Under the pieces are notes generated by a model. The model saw nothing but the letters and a program-made list of their open reading frames with translations, made no database searches and was not told the origin of the DNA. A stretch of 64,000 nucleotides of DNA from Symbiodinium sp. CCMP2592 (taxonomy: Eukaryota > Sar > Dinophyceae > Suessiales > Symbiodiniaceae), in assembly GCA_905221615.1 (NCBI GenBank), contig CAJNDT010000587.1:62001-126000 (forward strand), in the 5' to 3' direction. The position numbers were made by a program, and so were the translations under genes. Below, in pieces: positions 52,101 through 63,700 of this stretch; the first letter of the stretch is position 1; every line of letters begins with the position of its first letter.

Positions 52101-54279
52101 TCAATAGGGCAACCTAAGGAATAGTGATCATTGGTAAATAAATAGGCTTGTGTAGTAAGGTTTCGGGCTCCGGTAAGGGTTTCTGTTGAAGCTCTGAAAG
52201 GGTTCCAAGAGGGATCGTTTGGAGTGCAGGCGCTTAGGAGCTAAGGGTTTATTAGGGCTTGGGGTTTACGGTTTGGGATAACTACTGATGAACGGTTAAC
52301 CACTGCAGAAAAGTGAACGAAACACGGGGTCTAGCGCTTTGAAACTGTATGCCACGATCCCGCAGTTTTGCTTGGAGTTCGCTACCCTGGCACCCTGTTC
52401 ATTCCTAAAAACCCCTATTGAACCCGGAATGACACCATGTACGACCCAACCTCCCAGACCCTCAGCTCATACGGGAAGCCTCAAGTATCCGATCACGCAG
52501 ACGCAAGTCTTCAACTGGAGATCCGATAGCACACGTGGCTCAAAGAGGGGCTTTGGAAAAGGGTTTCACACAGAAACCAGGCATCCAAAAACCAAGAAAC
52601 TACATGGGAGAGTACATATAGGTACATGCTACAAGTAGCCTCTAAACCCTGACCCCTTGGGTAAACTCAGAAATCAAGAAAACCAAAAACAAAAACCCAA
52701 CCAGGTCTTCCATCCTAATCTCATTGGCTGGGCGGCGATCTGCCGGTCAACGGAGGAGGTGAAGGCCAGCTGCGACAGCTGCGACTCGAGCTCCTAAGAT
52801 GACCCTAAAACCTAGACCCCAAGCCATAAAGCCGAAAGCCCTAAAGTCCCAAACCCATGCAGTGGCAGGGCCCTAAACCCTAAGCCCCTAAAGCCCTAAA
52901 CCCTAAGATGAAGCCCAACAGCCATCAACGCAGGTTCCCTCCAATCCCCGTAGACGTGGAGAGCAGAACTGCCTGTCTGTAAAGTAATCACAAGAATGAG
53001 CCATCACAGAAACAGTAATGACAACGGAAGTTCCAATGCTAAACAACTGTGATGATGGTAATGATCATGGCGATGGTTGTCATCATAATCAAACGGGTCA
53101 CAGTAAGCCAGTAAAACGACCTCTTTCAAGCCATTTTCACACCGAATTGAACTCTTTGAATACCCATGTGATACTGCTGATAGACAAAATCCTGCATGGC
53201 CCTTTAAGCCCGAAGCTATGTGAATTATGCTACTATACCATACGTTAGGGTAATCAGCATTTTGTCCATCCACCATACCGGTAGGGACTGTACAAGCCCT
53301 GGAAGAGGATGAGGATCTGTGGTATTCCCGCAGGGTCCATGTACCCAAATAGTATTATCTTGGGCCCTAAAGTGCGAAAATAGAGACTACTTTACCACAA
53401 AAGTACATACTATTGGGCACATGGACCCTTAGGGATTATCACCATAGAACCGAATTCAATGACAATAAGCCATCAACCCTGAAACAGTAGACCATCAACC
53501 CTATATAGCCTATACACGACTGTATAGTTCGCAGGCGAAGTGCACCACGATCCGTGTAGAACTTGGAGGCGTGCTCTGCCAGATCCACCTGAAGTCAGGA
53601 ATAGTCTGCAAAGGAGTTCGGTTCAAGATCTGGGGCTGAGCAGAACTTCTGAGTGACTTGAAACTTCCTTCTGCGTGGTTTTGCCAGGTTACATAGAATC
53701 GATGGGTTTTCAAAACCCTAAACCCTACAACCCTGGTGTTCCTTTCAGGGGAAAGAAGCAGCGTCTACAGTGGGGTCTCATGGGCCTGTAGCTTCGCCTG
53801 CTATCTCCCTTAGGGGCTCGTTACAACCATACCATAGGGACCCTTAAGGGGGGGAGAGGGGTAGGACCATACTTCCTTAAATAGGCCTTATACTGGGTCC
53901 TTCTTATGGGCATTAAGGCCCCCTACCCCCCCTCTCCCTACCCCCCTAAGGGTCCCTATGACTATAGCGTGTAGGGGTTCAGGACATGCGGGTTTAGGGT
54001 TTGATCCCGACACTTGTCACTTAAGTTCTGGAACATCTGAACCCCGAAAAGCCCTAAACGCGACCTTAGCTTGCGGAGGGTCTTTGTCTGAAACCATAAC
54101 CTACCTAGACCCTACAGTGGCGCACCTTCTTATGATTTCCCTATTATTGTCAAGATGGGATACTACGCATGAAGTATATGTAATCCAACAAGTTCGACAT
54201 GCTACATTTTAACGTCCACGTAGATCTCGATTTGGAAGGAACTGTTATGCACATACCCGAAAGTCTATCTATCTATACG

Positions 54280-54311
<32 letters not shown>

Positions 54312-55536
54312 CATATACACCCACACATTTGTTTATACTAAATACTATGGAAATAGAGCCCAAACAAAGATAAATATGGTCTCTTCTGCCTAATTCCATA
54401 AACATAGTCAGCGTGGACCCTCTGGTTGAGGATGGCTTGACCACTTGAGGTAAACACTACAGTCACTACAGCCCCAAGCTCGAAAATCGGGCGCCTCAGC
54501 CCAACTTAAAACCACACACTGAAGTTGAGGGTTTGGCGCCGGGAAAATCTTATAGACACCTACGAAAGCCAACACACATCATGCCACACTGCTGCAAATG
54601 CAATCATCTCAAGCCTGCCAAGATCCTGTATAAACCCCCAGTAGTTAAAGTCAGGGGTAGGATGATTGTCAAGGCTTCGTATGATGTCAATAGGGCTTGG
54701 AGAGTTTACGGCTTAGCGTCTAGAGTCCAGTCTAGGGCTCAGGTTCAGCCTGTAAATGGTGCGTACTATGAAGAAGCCCGCCCCTTAAAGGAGAGACCCT
54801 TGTGTTGTGAGAATCCTGCCGACGCGGCAAGCAAAGTAGGAATAGGCAAAGCTCAAGTTATAGCATCCCGGAATCCCGGCAATCTCCGTCAACACAATGT
54901 TCTTGAGGATGCGAATAGGGTTTAGGAATGGTTGGAAACGGTTTTACCGGTTTCTCACAGGGTTTTTATGCCGTGTGTGGTAGAATGTTTGGTGAATAGA
55001 ACACGTCTTCTTTGGGGGGGTGTGTTGCGCGACACGCAGATTATGATCTGACAGTGACAACAACAATAACAGTAAAGGGACACTCTAAACTAAACCTTCC
55101 CAAGCCGCCGAAGGGAAGGCGCTGGGGAAGCTTTCAATCAGTGCATGGTTGACCATCGCCGGTGCACGGCACGTGACGTGAGAGCCGCCTTGGCGTCGCT
55201 CTTACAAATTGTAGAGATTGGCATGTGAGGTTTGGTTTAAGTTAACGTCGGGGACCTGTGGCCCCGAGCACCCTAATCTAATGATTAGGCCGAAATCATC
55301 AACTACAGGTTCTCGTAGCCCACCCCCAGAATCAGAAGTCGCCGCACATAACCTGAGGCTCAAGCCTACATAAACTTCAAATGCTAACCCCGAGCCACAT
55401 AACCTCAAAAAAGGACCACTTAACATCAACACCCAAACCCGAAAGACTCCAACTCTGAAACTCGTGAAGCCCTGCCCCGTTACCCTAACTCCTACTACTC
55501 CTACTACTCCTGCTACTACTACTACTACTACGACGA

Positions 55537-55606
<70 letters not shown>

Positions 55607-58600
55607 CCTAAGCCACACCCCTACCGCCCTCAATTCCAAAACACGAGCAGATCTCTGCTTCGACAGGTCGCTGCTCTCCACGACTGGACAATCCTGCAGA
55701 AGACTGATGCCACGATCTGGGGGTTTCCGAAAATAGAGGACACTAATATAGTACCCTGAATAGCAGAATCCGTATTCTAAGGACCCCAAATAAGACGCCC
55801 CTAATTTTCGGATACTCCCATTGGGGGTAGAGGTAGACTTGGGGGGTCCCAGCTCGACACCATCGACCACATAATCTGCCTAGGGGTTTACTTACCTTTG
55901 GTTAGTAGGGAATGGAAGAATGGTAGTAATAGTAATAGTAGTTATAATTGTACCCCCTGATCCAAAGCCCTACAACCCCCAAGCCCAACGCTAAGCCCTG
56001 CATTGCTGGACCCTAAGCCCTAAACCCTAATCCTAAGTGTCCAAAAAGCCTAATATTCAGGCACTTGGGTTTCGGATAGCTGTTTTGTAGCCCAGCGTTT
56101 GGGAGAACATCTGACTATTAGGTACCTGAGCTCTCAGGGTAGACAGCCTCACGAAGCTTGATCTTGTCGGTACGTCTTCCTCTTGGCCGACACCGGTTGC
56201 GACGTGGGAAGTGCCACCCAAATCCAAATCCCTCAACTCTAAGCCCGCAGCCCGAAATCCTAAAATCCCTAAGGCCTGCCCAGACCCTGCAATGTAGTAC
56301 CTTCGTTGGAAAACTATTCTGTGGTTAGGACCCCATGGTAGCCAAATGCGATAATTAGCCAGAAAAAGGAACCCGACACAAAGAAAAACAAGCCCTGAAA
56401 CCCTAAACCCACATCCAGGAATTCAGCATCATGGGGCGGTCGACTAGAGCATAGCTATATGCGGACTGCAAGGTCTATGCTTCACAGACCCTGTCCCAAA
56501 CCCAAAGTACATGTTTCCTCTTCAGTCCTAGTTGGAGACTCATGGGTAGTTATTAGTTACAAGTGGGGTTGCAAGTCCCCGAACATGGGCTATAACGTTA
56601 TAACTATAGCTACCCTACTTGTAACCCTACTTATTACTACCCATGAATCTCCAACGGTTGATGATACAAACCCTGCACTGCCCCATAGTAGGGAATATAC
56701 CATAATTCCCATAGCTTAGGGTCCTTAAGGTAATGCAGGAGTTATCTCATCAACAGAAGCACGCGGTTTACAATCTCCCCTTATAGAGCCCTTATAGAGC
56801 CCTTATAGAATCCCTAGAGATCCCTTTAAAGGAACCCTTTATAACTACCCATGAACCTTTAAGGGTTTACAGGTTCGAACTTCGGCCCGGGAGCTGCGGG
56901 CTAGGGCTTGCTAACTTCGCGGCAAGGCCCTGTCCCCAAGGGTCCAAAGGACCCAATAATCGGGAACTCGGTTTTAGGATAGTAGTTATGTAGGCTAGGA
57001 TTTGGGAGAGTATATGGTTACTGGGTACTTGGACCCTTGGGGTGTCGGAAGAGGAAAATTGAGTTGTAGACCCTGCACCAAGCCGACTATCCAAACCCTA
57101 AGCCCCCAACATTTAAAAAACAAACCCTCGACCCTAAACTCAACAACCCTAAAAACCCAAACCCTCAACCCTGAACTCTTAAACGCTAAAGACCCCACAA
57201 CCCTGAACCCCAAACCCTAAACGAAAGAGTGCCCGCCTCCCCGCAGACGGAGACTCGGCTATGCGAAGGATCCGAGCTGAAGCCCGAACCACGGAGCGTG
57301 AGATTCACGCCTCCGAAGCTACGGCTGATGATGCAGATCTTGCATTACCCATAATAAGCAAGATGCCATAATTCCCATAGTCTAGGGTCATTTAAGGTAA
57401 GTAATGCAGGATTTAAATCATCAACAGTATTCAGGAAGGGACAATACTGAGGAACCATATTATTTACTATAGATCCCTATTCTGGTAACTTAAACTATAT
57501 ACTTAACAAGAACCCAGTGTCTTCTAAAAAGTCTAGTGGCGTTCGGATTTACCGCCTCCGTTTTTCACCTGCCCTTTAGGGGGTTGAGATGTTGTTCGGC
57601 ATGGGTAGCTGTCAAAATTACTGCACCTTTTTGGGGTACCCTAAATATTAGGTGCCGTACTATATTAGGGACCCAAAAAGGGACCATAATTTTGACAACC
57701 ACCCGCATAGCTTCAATGCCCGCCTTAAAGTTTCAGGTGCTCCTCCCTTTTTCTTCGGAGGCAGGGAGGCGTCGGGGGTTTTAGAATTTAGGGGCTTAGG
57801 GTTTCGGGCTTTAGAGTTTTAGGGTTTTAGGGCTTTGGGGTTTTAGGGCTTCAGGGTTTAGGCCTAAAGTTTGGAACTTCGGAGCGTGGGTTCTGCGTGC
57901 TACAAGCTGACATTTGGGGTGGTTGTCAAAATTGAGGTCCCTTTTTGGGCACCTTAAATACTAGGTGAAGTACTATAATCGGGACCCAAATAGGGACCCT
58001 AATTTTGACAACCACCCATGTGAGGCTTGGGGAGTACGGTACATTCTGACAGGACTTGGTGATCAGACTTGCAATGGTAGCTTCCGTTGCTCTCACGCCT
58101 TCGGAACTAACAACAAACATGTTCGGATTCGGATACCTCGACCGTCCAGTGCAGCAAATTTTGCAATAACCTACTGTTTGGCTTGGACCCTCAAACGAGA
58201 AACTAAGGTAGCCAACAACTCAGTACCAGATCGCAACCGTAATACCCTAATACCCCCTAAACCCTAAACCCTAAACCCTAAACCCTAAACCCTAAACCCC
58301 AAACCCTAAACCCTAAACCCTAAACCCTAAACCCTAAACCCTAATACCCCAAACCCTAAACCTGTAACCCTGTGGCAGCCTCTTCGGCTTTCCAGCTTGC
58401 GAAGGGTTGATGATATAAATCCTGCATTACCCATAGTAAGGAAATGCAGGATTTATATCATCAACCGGGAGCATCCCCTCCTTCTCCGACCTCATGAAAC
58501 CCTTAGGGTCCATGTACTCATATAGTATATGCATTGGCCTTAATGTAGTCCGTATTTGGGTACTTTGGGGCCCATGTATCTCCATACGGGTACATGGACC

Positions 58601-60669
58601 CTCATGAAAGCTGTCGCTGAACGGCTTGACCTTCTCGGATCCCCTTCCAATCTGCAAGCTCTTTCGCTGGAACTGCAAACAGTTGCCGGTGTTCTTGAGA
58701 AGCCGGACCTGGTAAAAAGGCCCTTTTTATGCCTGCCTTCAGGAGAGTCCATCCCCTCTAAGCTGCGTACGGAAGAATGAGTTTTCGAGTTCGTGGCACA
58801 TCGTGGGTGAGCTTGATACGATGGCATCAAGATTTGGATCTTCGAATCCAATCAGGACGATGCGGTCTTTGGCAGCACCGCTTTCGTTGCAGGTTAGCAC
58901 CCACTGCACTCGAATGGCTCTCTGTGGATTAATGTGGCTTTGTACAGGTTTGGTAGCCTTCGCTTGGATCCATTGATCCACTTCCAACATCTTGGCGTTA
59001 AGGCGCTGCACCAAGAGAATTCATAACCTTACAACACAAGCCTCTCGTGCAGAAAGAGATTTACACGGGGAGACCTAGAATGCTTCTACAGTACTTCAGA
59101 ATATGATCATGAACTTCTAGACCAGGACTCGTGGCAGAACCCCGTGAAAACCTTGAAGCACCCCTGCACAATTCCCTGACCCTAAGTCTCCAAAGGCTCT
59201 AATAATCAGGTAATTGGGATCAGGATAGTAGCTTTGTAGTTTAGTATGTTAGGTACTTGGACCCTTAGGGCTAAACTCTGGATTCGAGGTGTCCAGTAAA
59301 CAACAGAGTTCCTGAGATTGACAGCATCGAGCCTCCGCCATAGCCGCTGTGGAGGATGCCAGTTGAAGCAGCTTCCTGCTAGAAGGGTTTACTGTTCCGG
59401 GTTTAGGGTCTAGTGATGGCTTGTTTCAGTGTCTTTTCAGAGTGCTATAGGGTTGCAAGCTCCATGGAGGAATATTATAGTACAGCAATACAGCGACTTC
59501 GAGAAGATAGAACTGCGAAGCCTTCCGACCCCGAGAGTACTTGCTAAGATGGTGAGCGGAGAAGTAGACTTGGCCAGGTCGAAAGAGCCTGGATGCCAGG
59601 GCCTCTGCACTGAATCCAGCTCCGCGAAGACCAAAGAAACAGGAGGCTCGGGCTTTTGGGGTGTAGGAAGGGATTTAAGGGTTTGCGACGGTTTGGGGCT
59701 TTAGGGTTCAGAGTATTGGGATTTTCGAGATTCAGAAACTTCGGTCTGTGCGTTGAATCAGGGGCCTGCAATACCGCATTAGCACGGAAGTCGTGAGCGG
59801 CCCACATTGACTTGAATACGGCTAATGCTGTGGCATTGTTCTCGCACATATTTTACACGGAATCCCACGGAATAGCATAGGTGCGTATTCAAGCCTCCAC
59901 ATTACCATGCCATAGCTGCTGGTTTGAGGCTCAGGGTAAAGATTCTCACCATACGGCACAGTCTTGTCTTACTTGAAGTTATCTGACGGGTCTTGGAATC
60001 TCTGGAAAAGTTTGACGAATCCGGCTCTTCGAACTTTTGGATGGGGAAGTTCGAACCGAAGGTAGGATGCTCGTTGAAGACGGATGCGGTGTTTACGAGT
60101 CTTATCCATGTTGGGAGGGCTTCAGCTAGACCCTCAAGCCCCAAACCCACATCGCCCGTCCAGGGCTTTGTAAGAGCTGCAAGGACATGACCCCTTGTTC
60201 CGACTGAACGCTGAAACAAAAGAAGCAAACACTGAGTCTCTTTAAGAAGTTTCGTCGAAACGGAAACATTCGGGAACCCGAAGGCATACTAGTAATACTT
60301 ATAGATAGTAACTACTTCTTCAAACTCGTGCAACGCCCTCAGTACGGAATGCACACGCTACGAAGGATCCTTCTGCAAACTTAGGAACAAGTGGGAGTTT
60401 CCGAGAATAGGGGACCCGAATATTGTACCTTAAATAGTAGATCCGTATTATAAGGATCCCCAAATTAGGTATCCCTAATTTTCGGAAACCCCCAAGTACT
60501 TCCTGAAATAAACGGCTCTGGAGCATGTGGGAACGAGGCGCATGCGCCGCCTCGGCAGTTGCGTTCGCAACCCAAAGCCATACGTTCTGGGATCCGTCCA
60601 CGGAGTAGCTACCTGAGCAGTTCACTACACAGAAGATCTGAGGGTTTAAGCTGACACATAAGCAAAGAA

Positions 60670-60700
<31 letters not shown>

Positions 60701-63700
60701 GTATACTATCATATATGTATATGTATGTAAGTATGTATATATATATATATATACACGCCTAGAGCTCTACTATATGTATACACACATACACATACACATA
60801 CATATACATATACATATATACAGAGATATATATATATATATATGGTCACGTGCTCCGCAGCCCCCCCCCCTCCCCCCCAAAGGTCAATGGTCCGGATATA
60901 GGGTCGGGCCCCCCCTCCCCTGTGTGGGGTGTGGGGTTCCTCTTCCCTCTGTGGGTGGTTGTGGGGTTTTGGGGTTTAGGGTTTAGCTTAAGCTTGTGAG
61001 TTTTGGGTTTACGGTTACAAGGTAAAAGGCTTCGGGTCGACAAGGGCTTAGGGAGGATTTGCGGTGTATGAGCTGCTTTAGGCTTAGAGCCTGCAGTTAG
61101 GTGGGGTTTAGGGTTGGGTGTAGCGTTTTAAGTACAAGTTAAGGTTGCTCAAAACTGGGGCATGCGCTGCGTTATAGGGTTTACGGCTTGCTTGCGAAGG
61201 GCTTGCGCGTGAGCCCTGGCCGCCAGCACCACCCCACCATCCGGTGGCAGCTCCAACGGCCCCCAACCCCTTTCCGCACATGCCAGCCCCCACCCCCCTC
61301 CCCACCCCTGTCAGACCATACCATTGGGGGGGGGGGGGGGGGGGGGGCTGGGAACGGGAACGCCAGACGCCTGACCATATATAATCAGATATAAGAGGTT
61401 GATTTTTCAGGCTCGGGCCTAGGGTTATATCATCATCTAACTACAGTACAACACCAACTCTAATCAGGAATAGTATATCAGTTGCTGCTCAGGCCAAACC
61501 TGCACGGCAAACTTTGTGCTATACACTGCCGGCATCGACAGTGCATGCCCCAGGCTCCAGGCTTGCATTTCTGGGGTATAATATTATACCATGTAGTTAA
61601 AATCAGGAGCCCTAAAATAGCGTTGATACTTAAGCCACTACATTAGGCCGAACCCTAAGCCCGAAACCCTACTACCCTCTGGACTGCATGGGGGTTCCTT
61701 TCTGGGTTGCGCCACAGAGATTCATCCTAAGGAACTTAACCTAAGCTAGGGTTTGGGCGCGGTGTGAGCTCTACTTGCAAGCACTTGGGATCAATGAATC
61801 ACCGATATAATCTTAGGGGTTTGGGGGGGGGTGAGCTCTCCAGACACTCGGGTTCAATGAATCACCGATTCAATCTTAGGTCTCAGGATTTAGGATTTAG
61901 AGGTTAGATTTTGAGATTTAGGGGCCTACGGGCTGTAAAGCTTTAGAGGGTAGGACATAAGGTAGGCGGACCGAGCAGGGGCATCGGAACAACTTGCAGA
62001 TGATATGAGAAGCATGTTTGACCGTTTACGTGATGCGACAGCAGCTCGAATTAATGGAAGCTCGACCCCTTCCACACCCTGCAAGAACTGGGAAACAACA
62101 ACTAGCTTAGGGCTTATGCTTCAAGTATTTTGGGCTTAGGGTTTACAGAACTCCTTTTGAATCCTTGTAACGACACAAACACACAGATGTCCTTCCTTGT
62201 ACACTACCCTCGAAGCTGATATACAGTCTTCATTCCTAACTACTCCAAGACCTCCGTCAAATTACCTGACGGCTAAACCGCAAACCTGACCACTAGACCT
62301 GAACCATAAAGACCGTAAACCCCAATCCTCACTCGTAAACCTCACACCCAAACACCCCGAAGCCTGAACCCCAAACCTGAAGGCTTGAAATCCCGCTCCG
62401 AGCAAGTTGCAGCTTCCTGCCCCACTGGCAAAGAGCGGCGTCCAGCCCGCGCCGCGCGCGTGGACGCCCTCACCTGGGTCGGGTTTAGGGTTTAAGGTTT
62501 TTAGGGTTTAGGGTTTAGGGGTTTAGGCTTAGGTTTTAGGGGTTTAGGTTTAAGGTTTAGGGTTTAGGGCTTAGGGTTCGGGGTTTAGGGTGAAGGTTGG
62601 GTTCGGGGTTCAGGCTTGTGGATTGTATAGGGGGTTGTTGGTTCAGGGCTGAGAGTTTTTAAATATACTTTCCGGGTCCATAAAGGCCTAGGGTGTGGGG
62701 CTGATGGCACCTCATATACTGCCCTAGAATTGGTTTTTGGATCCCGGGTACTTGGAGGTTCATGGGTAGTTATAAGGGGGGTTATAAGTCCCCGATTACG
62801 GGTTATAACTATAGCTATCCTACTTATAACCCTACTTCTACCCATGAACCCTAAACCCTATACACTTATCGAATCCCTATATAGATCCCTTTAAAGGAGC
62901 CCTTATAACTTCCCATGAACCTCCACGTAGTCTCACAAGTTACCAGGAACAAGGCAGGCTCAGAGGAGTGCAGCCAAAAGATCCGGTACGAGCTACCCAG
63001 AGACTCCAAGGGGCCCCTTAATTAAGGAATATACCTTAAACCTAGGGTTCCTTAAAGGGTTCCTTAAAGGGATCTATAAAGGGATCTATAAGGAATATAC
63101 CTTAAATTATAGTGGAATATACCTTAGGGTTCCTTTAAGGGATCTTTTTAAGGGATCTATAGGGTTTAGGGTTTAGGGGATTCTAATACCCCTTAATTAA
63201 GGAATATACCTTAAATTATAGTAGGATCCCTAACATGATTTAAGGAATATTCCTTAATTAAGGGGTATTGGAGTCTCTGGGTAAGTTGCATCTTCAGGCC
63301 AGCGCGTACTACAGGCAGGGGCCTTAATGGTTAGAATAGGGGTCTTATAAAGGGTTCTATAAGGGTTACTACAATCTATACAATGGATCTAAAAAGGGTA
63401 CTATGATATAGGGGCCTTAACAATTAGAACAGGGTTTTGGGGTATATTATCCTATAACCATAATACGGAACCCGCCGCAACAAAGAATATTTCGGCCCCT
63501 ATTTTAAAGAGTTGGTGTTTAGGATTTCGGGCCTTGGGGTTGAGGGTCAGGGTCTCGAAGACCAAGCTTTGCAAGACCCTTCCCAGACCTTCCAAAATCC
63601 CTTAATTAAGGAATATACCTTAAACTATAATAGGGTCCCTAATATGATTTAGGGTATATCGCTTAATTAAAGGATTTTGGAAGGTCTCGGTTCCGCAGGG

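Noticed and set aside
54533-54925. 130-codon plus ORF
   Set aside because: No codon bias; the minus frame near its end is more exon-like.
55202-55870. 222-codon minus ORF with a long poly-Val tract
   Set aside because: Most of it is the CTA/TAG trinucleotide repeat read in frame; the ends run into MITE-B and intron-like DNA.
61100-61394. Gly/Trp and Pro-rich ORFs
   Set aside because: C/G homopolymer and low-complexity sequence.
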